From contig JAFJTR010000046.1 in NCBI GenBank assembly GCA_022559985.1, forward strand, positions 124,001 to 188,000: a stretch of 64,000 nucleotides of DNA, written 5' to 3'. Below the pieces are notes generated by a model. It was not told the origin of the DNA. It made no database searches and was given only the letters and a program-made list of their open reading frames with translations. Below are positions 1 through 12,615 of the stretch, piece by piece (the first letter of the stretch is position 1; each line of letters starts with the position of its first letter). Position numbers and translations under genes: made by a program. Origin of the DNA: Parastagonospora avenae f. sp. tritici 18332-5. Taxonomy: Eukaryota; Ascomycota; Dothideomycetes; Pleosporales; Phaeosphaeriaceae.

Positions 1-1521
1 GATGCGCATGCAGCTCAATGCTTGGACTAATAAATGACCGAACGAGGATAGCCAGTCTCGGATTTTCATCGCCACGACGAGCTGGGAACACGTCCGATGG
101 CCAATCCGGGCCTGCTGCGGCGGGGTGGCGCGCCCCTATTTTTAGCCAGAATTTATTGTTTACATGGTGCGTGGATGATCGCGGCGTGCCGGCGAGGTAG
201 GCAACGGCATCAACACCAGAGTGGGCTCTCTGTTGCGTGTCACGACAAGAATAGGTGGCCATGTCTGTCATGTTATCGATAAGACGATAGACGACTGGTA
301 GGGCTTGCGGAAGGAAGGAGCTACCCGTGGACCGTAATGAAACCAGCATCGCGAATCGTGTCTTCCCCTGCAATCTGCTTTGCCATCTTAAGTAAATTGC
401 CTTCACCACGACTGCTGCATGCTAGCGGTCAATCATGCCTGAGCATTTTCAAAACATGCTGACGTCAAGAAACCCGGCCCCTGCTACTCCGCCAGCACTG
501 CTCACTGCTGCCAGAGTGACTAGTTTGACTTCTTCCTAAAGGCACTACTTCGCAGACGTTACACTTGTCAGGTGGAGGCAACGCCCGAGCCTCGTCCCGC
601 CAGTAGCACAACTGCGTCGAGTGACTGCAGGTGCCTCTGAACCCGAGACACTCACGAAAAGATAGGGTGTTGCAGATGCGGACAGTCGTCAAGACAACAC
701 CAAGCCCGCACACACGGGTGACTTTGCATTGGATGGTCAGAGACGCGCAATCGATACGGGCCTTAGCGTGCATGAAGGATGCAGTATGATCGCCAGCCCC
801 AGATGCGCGAGCCGCTAGAAAGCACCGTTGGGTCAACTACCACCACAACAGCGGGTCGAGCCAGCGTAAGAGAGGACAAAGGCGAAAAGTAAAATACCTC
901 GCAGCAGCAGCAGCAACAGTCGCACTCGTCGTTGTCGTGCGCGGCGGTGGCGGTCATAAACGTCACGACAAGGTCCCGGCGGCGTTTCATCGGCACCCAG
1001 AATGTTCTTAGTACCCTCTCCCATTACGAGCTGTGGAGCATGAAGCATTACCCAAGTCTCCAATACCCCCCATTGGCGTAACAAAAGTCTATTTTTGCGA
1101 CCCCTTTTCACTTCAAGCCTCGTCTAGTCCGGCCTCCAAGCATCACAGACCACCACGGCGGCGCGGGCTAAACATCCCGGAAAGCCCCGTCGTTTTGAGG
1201 AGAGCACTCGACCCCTTTGACGCGACTGTCAACGGCCTTCAAGACCGATTCCTTCGTTTGTACCATTTTCACCACGTTCGCTGCCGTTGTAATTATTCAC
1301 TCGCTGGAGGATTGGCCCCCTTCGCCTTGTAGCTACTCGCCTGTCGTTAATACTGCATTCTCCGCATTCCAGCACTTCCACCGCCAGCCCTAATAGCACG
1401 CGCCTCAACCCCCCAAGACACCTGTTTTAAACCTGCCACTTTCTTCGTTGACGGCCGCCTGCTTCTGCCTGACGAGAAATCCATCACAACGCCCCCACGG
1501 GGACGCGTTCCACCCACCACA
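1..1521. other. Intergenic region upstream of the chitin synthase
   Basis: No convincing gene is seen here. Short open frames on both strands show no recognisable motif. There is a short CAG/CAA microsatellite near 900-920, and pyrimidine-rich sequence near 1350-1500 that suits a 5' leader and promoter of the forward chitin synthase. In many filamentous ascomycetes the class V and class VI/VII myosin-head chitin synthase genes lie head to head, so this interval may be the shared promoter of such a pair with the partner lying beyond the left edge. That is inference only. Confidence 0.5.
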
Positions 1522-4500
1522 ATGGCTGCCAACGTGCTGCAGCAGCCGTCGCTGCCCGCCCTGCCTACGCACCAGCAGAACGACACTGGCGTTACTGGCG
1601 CCCTTGCCAGTCGTTATCATGCACATCTGCCCGTTGCATTGATCTCGTCGCATGGATTTGTCTCCATCAACACATACACCGATGCCAGCCGAGGTGTTGA
1701 CGGCGGAAGAGATGGAAGCGCACACCAGGCCGCCGAGGAGCTCGCACAGAGGGCCTACATGCGACTTGGACAACGCTCTGAGGATCAAGTGGTAGTATTC
1801 TTGTAAGTTGACTCACCCGCGTTGTGCAGGAAACGTTTCTAACCACCTGGCAGGGGCGACTCGGGGTCGGGTAAAACCACCATTCGAGGTCACATGCTGA
1901 GGTCACTGCTCTCATACTCGGCAACACCTCTTTCCAAGAAGATTGAGCACGCCAACTTTGTCTTTGAGGCCTTCACAACCACAAAGTCGCTGACTACCCC
2001 TCTCGCTTCGAAATCCGGCCTCCTCCTCGAACTCCAATACAACACCTCAACATCCAATCACGCCACATTATTGGGCGCCCAATTCCTCGCCCATCGTCTC
2101 GAGCGCAGCCGTATCGCCTCAGTACCCACTGGTGAGCGAAACTACCATGTCCTCTACTACCTGCTTGCTGGCACCAGCATCGCAGAGAAGAAGCATCTGC
2201 ACTTGGACATTGTTGGTGATGGCTCTGCGGGAAACCGAACATCGATGGGATCAAACAAGAGATGGCGATACCTAGGACATCCCACTCAGCTCAAGGTCGG
2301 CATCGATGACCCCAAGGGCTTTCAGGACTTCAAGACGGCACTCCGAAAGCTCGAATTCGGCAAGGAAAGCATCGCTGGAATTTGCGAGATCATGGCCACC
2401 ATCCTCCACATCGGCCAGCTCGAATTTGAAACCGGTCAATCTACCACACCCGGCGCTGACGACAGTGGAGGCTACTCTCATGAAGGCGGTGAGTCCCTTA
2501 CGGTCGTCAAGAACAAGGAGTGTCTCGCTCCCATTGCCCAATTCTTGGGCGTCGCCGTGCCCGACTTGGAGCAAAGTCTGCGCTACAAGTCCAAGACACT
2601 TTACAGAGAGCGCGTAACAGTCATGTTGGACCCCAAGGGCGCTCGGGCAAACGCGGACGAGCTTGCTCGTGCACTCTACTCATTACTGGTCACTTGGATC
2701 ATGGAACAAATGAACTCCCGAATCTCAGTGCTCCCCGAGGAAATCTCCAACACAGTCTCACTCGTGGACTTCCCAGGTTTCCAGCACTCGGCTCAGACCG
2801 GATCATCACTGGATCAGTTGCTCAACAATGCCGCCAATGAGAATCTCATCGCGTTCACGCAAGATAGTTTCTTCAAGCGTCAGATTCAAGAACTCGAGGC
2901 CGAAGAGGTCGCTCTTCCCGGCACAGAGTTCTACGACAACTCCGAGGCTAAGAGCGGTCTGCTCAAGTCTGGAAACGGACTTCTCGCCATCCTTGACGAC
3001 CAGATGCGCCGCGGCAAGACAGATATGCAGTACCTGGATGTCCTCCGTAAGCGTTTCGATGGCAAGAATCCTTCGATCCAGCCTGGCAGCGCCACCGTTG
3101 TTCAGCCCGGTAGCAACTTCCCAACGCCAAACACCTCGCCCATGTTCACAGTTCGCCACTACTGCGGAGATGTAGACTACAGTGTAGAAGGCATCCTAGA
3201 GGAGAACGCGGAGCTGATCTCAGGAGATATGATCAACCTTCTCAAGTCTGCCCAGGCGCCATTCATCGCACAGCTCTTTGGTCAAGAGGCACTCCACAAG
3301 ATGAGTCATCCGAAGGAGAAGTCTGCTATTGTGCAAGCCACCATCAGTTCCAAGCCTTCGCGTATGCCCAGTATGGCACGCCGCAAGGCCGACCAGACGG
3401 GCCGGTACGGACGCCAAGTAAACGTTTTCGATGAAGACGCCATAAGTGATGCGGAGAGTAATGTGTCAGGCTCCAGAAAGGGAGGCAGTTCCGAGAAGCA
3501 GACCGGCGCTGCAGGCCAGACAGTCAGTGCCTTGAGGACTATCGATAGCTCGATGCGGAAAGCCAACCCATACTTCGTCTTCTGTGTCAAGCCCAACGAG
3601 CGCCGAATTGCAAACCAGTTCGATAGCAAATGCGTCCGAGCACAAGTCCAAGGCCTCGGAATTGCGGAAATCAGCAATCGTGTGCGCAAGGCTGACTACA
3701 GTATCTTCCTACCTTTCGCTGAGTTCCTCGGTCTTGCGCATACCGATTTGGCGATCGTAGGCAGCGAGAAGGAGAAAGTCGAGATGATCCTCGACAGCAA
3801 GCCCTGGCGCGAGAATGAAGTTCGCGTTGGTGCCACCGGTGTCTTTCTCAGCGAAAGATGCTGGCTGGAGCTGGCCAACCTTACTGATTCGGTTCCTGTT
3901 GGTCGCGGTCTGGCCGACTCCAACGACAACCTCCTCACCCCAGACGCCAACCGATCATATGGCGACGCGCGAGCTGGCTTACTCTCCCCATCTCAGGGCG
4001 ACTTTTATAACGACAAAGGTGGCAACTATTTTGGCAGCAAAGACGTTGATGCTCGGTCAGAGGCACCCTCTGGCATCACCAACGGCGACATGTTCCACGG
4101 ACTCGAACAGCCTGTGCTCGACGAAAAGGCTGCAGACAAGAATCTCGAGGAGGTCGAAGTTATCCCTGTGTCCGGAAGCAGAAAGCGATGGATGTTCATC
4201 GTATACATGATGACATGGATGGTTCCCGACTTCCTCATTAAGTGGGTCGGACGCATAAAGCGTCCAGATGTTCGTCTCGCTTGGCGCGAGAAGCTGGCCA
4301 TCAACATGCTCATTTGGCTGAGCTGTGCTTTTGTCATTTTCCTCATGATTGGTTTCCCAATGCTAATCTGTCCGACCCAACACGTCTACTCAACTGCTGA
4401 GTTATCCTCGTTTGACGGCAAAGGCAAGAACGATGCGTACGTCGCCATGCGAGGTGTTGTCTATGACCTGGGCGACTTCATCCCCGCTCACTATCCCAAC

Positions 4501-7156
4501 ATCATCCCTCAAAAGAACCTCGAGAAGTACGCCGGCAAGGATGCCACAAATCTTTTCCCCGTACAAGTTTCTGCTCTCTGCACCGGCATCAATGGTGATA
4601 TCCACCCTGGTGTTCAGCTCAACTACAGGACTTCCAACTACACAGCCTCTACAGTCAACAACTTCATTAGCAACACCGATCTCAACGCTCAGTACCACGA
4701 CTTCCGATGGTTCACCAACGATTCCAGGCCTGACTGGTGGTTCGAACAACAAACCTTCCTCAAAGCAAACTACATGAAGGGTCGCGTTGGTTTCAGCCCG
4801 CAATACCTGAAGACGCTAGCTGACAAGGGTGACTCTATCGCCTACATGAACGGCAAAGTCTATGATCTGACTCAATACATTCCTGGTGGTCGTGACATCA
4901 AGCCCCCACCTCCGGAGCAGGGCGAGCCCGACATGCCGAGAGATTCAAACTTCATGGACGATGGTGTTGTCTCTATCTTCCGGGTTCAATCCGGAAAGGA
5001 TATCAGCAAATACTGGGATGGACTTACTTTGGATCCAACCAAGAAGGCCAACATGAAGACCTGTCTCGACAATTTGTTCTACGTCGGCGAACTTGACACG
5101 AGAAGCTCTGCGAAGTGTCTTTTCGCTAAGTACTTCCTCCTTGCCATCTCCATTCTCTTGGTCAGTGTTATTGGATTCAAGTTCCTCGCTGCCCTGCAAT
5201 TCACCAGGAAGACGGACCCAGAGAACATCGACAAGTTCATCATCTGTACTGTGCCAGCTTATACCGAAGACGAAGACTCGCTGCGCCGTGCCATCGACTC
5301 CGCCGCGAGGATGAAGTATGACGACAAGCGTAAATTGCTTGTCATCGTCTGTGACGGTATGATCATTGGTCAGGGCAACGACAAGCCTACTCCCCGCATC
5401 GTCCTCGACATTCTCGGTGTTCCAGAATCTACCGATCCCGACCCATTGAGCTTCGAAAGTTTGGGAGAAGGTCAACGCCAACACAACATGGGCAAATGCT
5501 ACTCTGGTTTGTACGAAGTACAGGGTCACATCGTGCCTTTCCTGGTGGTTGTCAAGGTTGGCAGGCCTTCTGAGGTTTCCAAGCCTGGTAACCGAGGAAA
5601 GCGTGACTCTCAGATCATCCTCATGAGGTTCTTGAATCGCGTCCACTACAACCTGCCCATGAGCCCCCTCGAGCTTGAGATGCACCATCAGATCCGCAAC
5701 ATCATCGGCGTCAACCCTACCTTCTACGAGTTCCTGCTTCAAATCGACGCTGACACAGTTGTTGCTCCCGACGCAGCTACGCGGTTCGTCGCAGCCTTCT
5801 TGCACGACACTCGCCTCATCGCCATCTGCGGAGAGACTGCACTTACCAACGCCAAATCCTCCTTCATTACCATGATGCAAGTTTACGAATACTACATCTC
5901 TCACAACCTGACCAAGGCTTTTGAGAGTCTATTCGGTTCAGTCACTTGTCTGCCAGGTTGTTTCTCCATGTACCGCATTCGTGCTGCTGAGACCGGAAAG
6001 CCGCTCTTCGTCAGCAAGGAAGTCGTCGAGGCCTACCAAGAGATTCGCGTCGATACTTTGCACACCAAGAACTTGCTGCATCTTGGAGAAGATCGTTTCC
6101 TGACAACACTACTCATGAAGTATCACTCCAAGTACAAGACCAAGTACACCATGCGAGCCCATGCGTGGACTGTGGCGCCCGATAGCTGGACGGTCTTCAT
6201 GTCCCAACGTCGTCGATGGATCAACTCAACCGTGCACAACCTGATCGAGCTGATTCCCCTGCAACAGCTCTGCGGTTTCTGCTGCTTCAGCATGCGTTTC
6301 ATCGTCTTCCTCGATCTTCTCTCTACTGTGGTTCAGCCTGTCATTGTTGTCTACATTGGTTACCTCATTTATCTCCTGGTCGCGACGCCTGATGTGGTCC
6401 CTGTCACTGCCTTCATTCTACTGGGAGCGATCTATGGTCTACAGATGATCATTTTCATCATTCGCCGCAAATGGGAGATGATCGGTTGGATGATTATCTA
6501 CATCATTGCAACTCCCATCTTCGCTTTTGGTCTGCCACTCTACGCCTTCTGGCACATGGACGACTTTTCGTGGGGTAACACTCGTCTTATTACTGGTGAG
6601 AAGGGCCAGAAGATTGTCATCTCTGACGAAGGCAAATTCGATCCCGCTAGCATTCCCAAGAAGAGATGGGAGGAGTACCAAGCCGAGATGTGGGAGCAGC
6701 ATACAATGCGGGACGACCGTTCAGAGGTCTCAGGATACACTTACGCCACCCGCAAGCCATTCGGGGGCTCCGTTGCAGGCTCTGAATATGGTGGCATGCC
6801 ACCTTCGCGCCCAATGTCGCACCTCGACCTCCCCCGCTACACGAGCCAGTCTCGCGTGAGCCTGGCTCAGAGCGGCTATGGCGGCCATGAGAACGGCATC
6901 GAGATGTCACAGGCCGCCAATCTACCTACCGACGATGTCATCTACAATGAGATCAGAGACATACTGTCGACCTCTGATCTCATGACCGTTACCAAGAAAT
7001 CCGTCAAGTCCGAATTGGAGCGCAGGTATGTTTTTCTCTTCTCACACAATAGCTTGCCTTTACTAACTTGACTACAGATTCCAATGCGACCTCACTCTCA
7101 AGAAGATGTTCATTGGCCAGTCAGTCGAAGCACTGCTTGTCAACGGCATCCATTAG
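1522..7156 (+). CDS. csmA: Chitin synthase with N-terminal myosin motor-like domain (class V type)
   Basis: Membrane enzyme that polymerises UDP-GlcNAc into cell-wall chitin at hyphal tips and septa. Three exons, 1522-1802, 1854-7025 and 7078-7156, join in frame to 1843 residues. The first intron splits the frame just before a P-loop, GDSGSGKTT at about 95-103, which opens a myosin motor-like region to about 850. Two hydrophobic spans near 870 and 908 follow, then a cytochrome b5-like region from about 937, a span near 1182, and the glycosyltransferase core with EDR at about 1506 and the signature QRRRW at about 1545. Several C-terminal spans lie near 1567-1640 and a DEK_C-like tail closes the protein. 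The start ATG has a good context (CACAATGGC). Class V is preferred over class VI/VII because of the length and the intact P-loop. The family is certain and the exact class is likely. Confidence 0.95.
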
Positions 7157-7841
7157 CGATATTTCATTCCGTAGAATAGTGGCGGGTTCTCATCCGTTGA
7201 TGCTTTACGAGTCTATGCGTCGCCAAAAATCTTTCTGTATTTTCGCTCTCTTGTATCATCAGCACATCGGCAAGGGCTGATACTATCTAATCACCGCATT
7301 CATTCATCTTGACGGATCTGGGGTGTTCATACATGGCGTTTTGTGTCCATTGACATAGCATTGGTGGGATAACGGGATTAGAAGAAGGCAATTCAAATGT
7401 TGAGAAGAAGCTATGGAAGATACAGCATAGTAATACATCACATTCAAGCAACGAATTCGCGGTCTCGGCAGTGAGCAAACGGTTCTCCGTCCCATAAAGT
7501 CGCGGCCATAATTGGTCCGTGCGCGCGTGAAGCGTACCCCGCCACGGGCCGCCACAGAACAATCGATAGATAGCACAAACAACGACTAATTTCGACCGTC
7601 AGTGTGCGTTTGCCTCGCGCCTGCAACTTTTGTCGCTCTCTCCAGGCCCAGACCTTGATTGGTTTTAGTCTGACTCACAGCACCTGTCTCTTCGGACTTT
7701 AGGCACTATTCCGACGGTCTCGCAGACCGACTGAGAGAGCAAACTCGGCGACTCGAACCCCGCCACAGGAAGTTCTTTGAAGCGAACAATCCACATTCGA
7801 ACACGCTCATTCGAAGTTCATACACCCACACATCAGTCGCC
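7157..7841. other. Intergenic region between chitin synthase and eIF5B
   Basis: This holds the 3' end of the chitin synthase unit and the promoter and leader of eIF5B. Short reverse frames around 7290-7630 have no recognisable features. The last 150 bases are rich in CA and TC, as in fungal 5' leaders. Confidence 0.5.
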
Positions 7842-10800
7842 ATGGCACCCAAGAAGAAGGGCAACAAGAAGGCACAAGATGACGACTGGGAAGCCGAGAT
7901 GGGAGAGACCATCACGCCCCAGAACGGCGCAGAGGAGCCCAAGGCAGAAGATGCTGCGCCCGCAGAAGATGCTGCGGAAGGTGGCGGCCTCATGGCTGCG
8001 CTGCAAAGACGCGGCAAGAAGAAGAAGAACAAGGGCGCAGACTTCGAGCTAGAAGGCGAGGACCCCACTGCCGACGATGGCGCAGGCGCAACATTCGAGA
8101 GCAAGGCACCACAAGAAGGCACTTTCGATGACGACGATGACGATGTCTTCGCCGGCAACTATGGCAAGAAGAAGAAGGGCAAGGGCGGTGCGGCTGCTGA
8201 GAAGCAGGAGGAGGAGAAAGAAGAGAAGACGGACGATGCGCCTCGGGTGAAGACCAAGGCAGAGAAGGAAAAGGAAAAGAAGGAGAAGGAGAAGCAGCGA
8301 AAGAAGGAGTTGGTGAGTTCATTCATGACGCAGCGAGTGGCCTTGGGATGAGAAGCTGACATTGTATATCTAGGCTGCGAAGAAGAAGGCCACTGGCCCT
8401 GCCAAAACCGCAGAACCCGCGAAGCCTGCCGAAACCAAAGCAGAACCCGCTGCTGCCCCCGCTGCCTCCGCACCCGAGCCTCCCGCAGCTGGTGGAAAGA
8501 AGAAGAAGCTTAGCCCGGCACTTGCTCTACTCCAGAAGCAACAAGAAGAGCGAAAGAAGAAGGAAGAGGAATTAGCCCGTCTCGAGGCTGAGGAGAAGGC
8601 CAGGATAGAGGAGGAAGAGCGCCAGGCCGAGGAGGAGCAGAAGCGACAAGCTGAGGCCAGAGCCGCAAAGAAGCAAAAGGAGAAGGAGAAGATCGAGCAG
8701 CTCAAGAAGGAGGGCAAATACATGACCAAGGCGCAGAAAGAGGCGAAGGCCAAGGCTGATCTGCGCTTGAAGCAGATGCTCGAAGTTGGAGGAGCCAAGG
8801 TTGCAGCGCTCGAAGAACCAGAGGCTCCGAAGAAGCCTGTGTACGACGACCGCAAGAAGCGCAAGAAGCAGGTAGAGGAGCAGAAAGCGAAGGAGGCACG
8901 CGAAGCTGAAGAAGCAGCCAAGAAGCTCGAAGAGCTCAAGCTCGCCGAAGAACAGGCCGCTGCTGCTGCTGCCGAAGCGGAAAAAGCCAAACTTGATGCC
9001 GAGGCGAAGGATGATTCTGGCGATGACTGGGAGAAGCTTGCAGACGAAGATGACGGTATCAAAGACAGCTGGGATGTCGATACCGACGAGGAAGAGGAAC
9101 GCAAAGCATCTGAGAAGAAGGCAAAGGAAGAGAAGGCAGCCAAAGAAGCCGCAGAAAAGGAGAAGGCCGCACCATCCAAGAGCTCACAAGCCAAGGGTTC
9201 CGATTCGGACTCTGAGACCGACTCGGACGAGGACAGCGAAGATGACTCTTCAGAAGACGAGCAGGGCACCGCCACTCAGCGTGCGGAAGCGGCACGAAAG
9301 GCTGCGGCTGCTGAGAGGCGAAAGCAGGCTCACGAGGAGGCTCTCGCAGCTCGTTCAAGAGACAACTTGCGATCCCCAATTTGCTGTATTCTTGGTCACG
9401 TCGATACCGGAAAAACGAAGCTTCTCGACAAGATCCGACAGACCAACGTACAAGAAGGCGAAGCTGGAGGTATCACCCAACAAATTGGTGCCACCTACTT
9501 CCCTGTCGCTGCACTCGAGAAGAAGACCGCTGTTGTCAACAAGGACAATGAATTCGTATTCAACGTCCCCGGTCTTCTGATTATCGATACACCTGGCCAC
9601 GAGTCTTTCACTAACCTCCGATCCCGTGGTTCTTCGCTCTGTAACATTGCCATCCTGGTCATCGATATTATGCATGGTCTCGAGCCTCAGACTATCGAAT
9701 CCATGAAACTTCTCCGTGACAGGAGAACTCCCTTCGTCGTCGCTCTCAACAAGATCGATCGTCTATTCGGCTGGAAGAAGATCGATAACAACGGCTTCGA
9801 AGACAGTTTCAACCTCCAGAAGCAGGCTGTGCAGGCCGAGTTCGAGGAGCGATGGACTTTTGTTCGCACACAACTGCAAGAGCATGGTTTCAACTCGGAA
9901 ATTTTCCACAAGAACAAAAGCTTGTCGAAGTACGTCTCTGTCTGCCCAACCTCGGCGCACACGGGAGAAGGTATTCCGGACATGATCAAGCTCATCGTCA
10001 AGCTTACCCAGGAGCGTCTCACAAACAACCTGATGTACCTGTCTGAGGTTGAGTGCACCGTTCTTGAAGTCAAGGTCATTGAGGGTCTTGGTACCACTAT
10101 CGACGTTGTGCTGTCAAACGGTGTTCTCCACGAAGGCGATCGAATAGTGCTGTGCGGTAATCCGGAACCCATTGTCACGAATATTCGAGCCCTTCTTACG
10201 CCAGCGGAAATGAAGGAGCTACGTGTCAAATCGCAATACGTACACAACAAGGAGGTCAAGGCAGCCATGGGTATCAAGATTTCTGCCGATGGTCTCGACA
10301 CCGCCATTGCCGGTTCCCGTCTTCTCGTTGTCGGTCCCGATGACGATGAAGAAGACCTCATGGACGAAGTCATGGGCGATCTCGCACATTTGCTCAGTAA
10401 AGTCTCCAAGACTGGTCGTGGTGTCTCCGTCCAAGCATCGACACTTGGTTCCCTCGAAGCGCTCCTTGAGTTCTTGCGCGTCTCGAAGATTCCCGTCTCC
10501 ACTATTTCCATTGGTCCCGTTTTCCGAAAGGATGTCCTACGCGCAGGTATCATGTTAGAAAAAGCTAAAGAGTACGCCGTCATGCTGTGCTTCGACGTCA
10601 AAGTCGACAAGGAAGCCAAAGCCTATGCCGACGAGATCGGCGTCAAGATCTTCGAAGCTGACATCATTTACCACCTGTTCGACAAGTTTACAGCGCACAT
10701 GAAGCAACTTGAAGAGCAGCGAAAGGAAGAGTCCAAGATGTTGGCAGTCTTCCCCTGTATCCTGCGCCCCGTTGCTGTGTTCAACAAGAAAGACCCCATC

Positions 10801-11205
10801 GTCATCGGTGTCGATGTCGTGGACGGAAACCTCAAGATGACCACACCCATCTGCGCAATCAAGAAGAATCCAGCCACAGGCGTCAAGGAAGTCATCAACC
10901 TCGGTCGAGTGTATGTATTCCCCCCATCCCATCTCATAACCAGCCACTAACGCAACAACAGCACCTCCATCGAGCGTGACCACAAGCAAATCGCAGTCTG
11001 CAAAAAGGGCCAGCCCTCCGTCGCCGTCAAAATCGAAGGCCCCAACCAGCCCATGTACGGCCGCCACCTCGAGGAAGGCGATACACTGTACTCTGCGCTT
11101 AGCAGGAAGAGCATCGACACGCTCAAGGAGTTCTTCAGGAGCGATGTTAGCATGGATGAGTGGAGGCTGATCAAGGACCTGAAGCCCATGTTTGATATTT
11201 CTTAG
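7842..11205 (+). CDS. eIF5B: Eukaryotic translation initiation factor 5B (GTPase)
   Basis: Cytosolic ribosome-dependent GTPase that promotes 60S joining and Met-tRNAi placement, homologous to bacterial IF2. Exons 7842-8312, 8374-10910 and 10962-11205 join to 1083 residues, normal for fungal eIF5B. The first 480 or so residues are a highly charged Lys/Glu/Asp/Ala-rich tail typical of the family. The G domain follows with G1 GHVDTGKT at about 498, G3 DTPGH at about 562 and G4 NKID at about 616. Domains II to IV follow. The last splice restores the family sequence RVTSIE near the C terminus. The start is the first ATG after a CA-rich leader and gives MAPKKKGNKK. Long frames on the other strand across this gene reflect its biased acidic/basic codons. 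Confidence 0.97.
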
Positions 11206-12515
11206 ATGGTGCAGAGGTAGTGGAAGTAGACAGTGTATGATTTGTGTCCACGGCGTATAAGCATGGTTTGGCGCTTTGTTTTTTTCTGCTTTCTTCATTT
11301 ACTGGAGTGCGAGGGAGGGAACGGGATGTGCGGGTCAGGTTTGGGGGGTATATATGGGACGGGGGGGCTTTTGTAGGTAGAAGAAGGTAAGTTCTAGGTT
11401 CAAAAGTGATATATACTCAGACTCTACTATTTCATCACGCTTTCCATCTCATCTTCTCATCTTCATCGCTTCATCCTGCACCCTATCTCTCAGCTTGAAT
11501 TCACCATCATTACCAAAACCCCTCGATCATCGTCCCATCCGATTCCAGCGCTCATCTCATTCACACGATGTCTTCACAACACCGCAAACCTAATCCCAGC
11601 AGCATTCTTTGATGCGTGGGGTTAGTCCACGCTGGACAAAGACTTTGTCGGCGAAGTGAGCGGACGCTAGAATGCTTAGTGCTGCGGGTCGAGCCTCCGC
11701 TGTGGGGATTTCGGGGGGGCTAGCGGAATGCGGAAGTGGTGATTTCGTGGCTGTGTATATGGATGTCGATGGGCGGGGAGGGGTTGAAGGCGATGGCGAT
11801 GGAGATGGAGTGTGTGTTGGGGAACGAGGTGAGGGAGTTAGTGATTGTCGCGTGACTTATGAGTAATGGTGGATGATGGATGGGTTGTCACTTCTTGATT
11901 CAACTGGAAGTACATGGCGAAACACGATTATCCGATCTCTGTACAACATAATCGCAGCGCGATTATCTCGCTTGCCACTGATGGCGGAAAGGTCGTCACT
12001 TCTCTATTCAGCTTCAGGCACACAGCCATCAGCCTAGTCTCTTCGCTCACAGCATTCGCATCAACATTATCATGCGCGGGAACCTGCTCCGATGCTCTAC
12101 TGCTGCCGCGGACCCACCCGCGCGAAGACACCATTGGCCTGATGGCCGAGAACCTCGCAAACATCCGCATGCGGCCTGTCAGATAGGCTGTCAGGGCCCC
12201 TAACCACACGGCAACACCGAGATACATCATACCCAAGGACCCGAACGCTCATTAGTATATTGATCGACTAGCTTACAACGTGTAGAATCCTTTCACCTGG
12301 GATCACTTCTTTTGTACCTCGTAGACTAACTCCACTGACTAGCCAAGATGCTCGATACACCTACTCCATCGTCCCAGCTTCGCACTTTCGGGTCAGGGCA
12401 TCCGCGATTGCATCAGGAATGGCTCGAGGCTTCAGGGTAAAATAACAAAGACAGGGGAGATATTGGAGGCGACATGTATGGAAATGACGAGAGCCTGAGA
12501 TGAAGATGAAGAAGA
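11206..12515. other. Intergenic region
   Basis: 1.3 kb with no supportable gene. It contains a G-rich stretch at about 11341-11370, pyrimidine-rich sequence at 11430-11560 and small open frames (11672-11866, 11914-12186) without recognisable motifs. The right end is the promoter of the secreted repeat protein. Confidence 0.45.
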
Positions 12516-12523
12516 TATATAAG
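12516..12523 (+). promoter_or_regulatory. TATA box of the secreted repeat gene
   Basis: TATATAAG about 100 bases before the ATG at 12616, followed by a pyrimidine-rich leader. A strong TATA element fits a regulated, highly expressed secreted protein. Called by sequence match only. Confidence 0.5.
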
Positions 12524-12615
12524 GACTTGGAGAAACCACCTGAGGAGAATTATCAGCATCTCAACATCTCAGCTCTTCTTCACCGCATCCTCATTCTCGC
12601 TCTTCTGTCGCCATC

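Noticed and set aside
4945..5904. 319-codon reverse open frame across the chitin synthase
   Set aside because: It is antisense to the conserved catalytic region, starts without support and has no motif. It is a shadow of biased codons.
8370..9275. 301-codon Ser-rich reverse frame across eIF5B
   Set aside because: It mirrors the Lys/Glu repeat codons of the eIF5B N-terminal tail (CTT/CTC become Ser/Leu runs). Not a gene.
9687..11298. Reverse frames of 310 and 247 codons across the eIF5B G domain and C terminus
   Set aside because: Antisense to well-conserved coding sequence with no family match.
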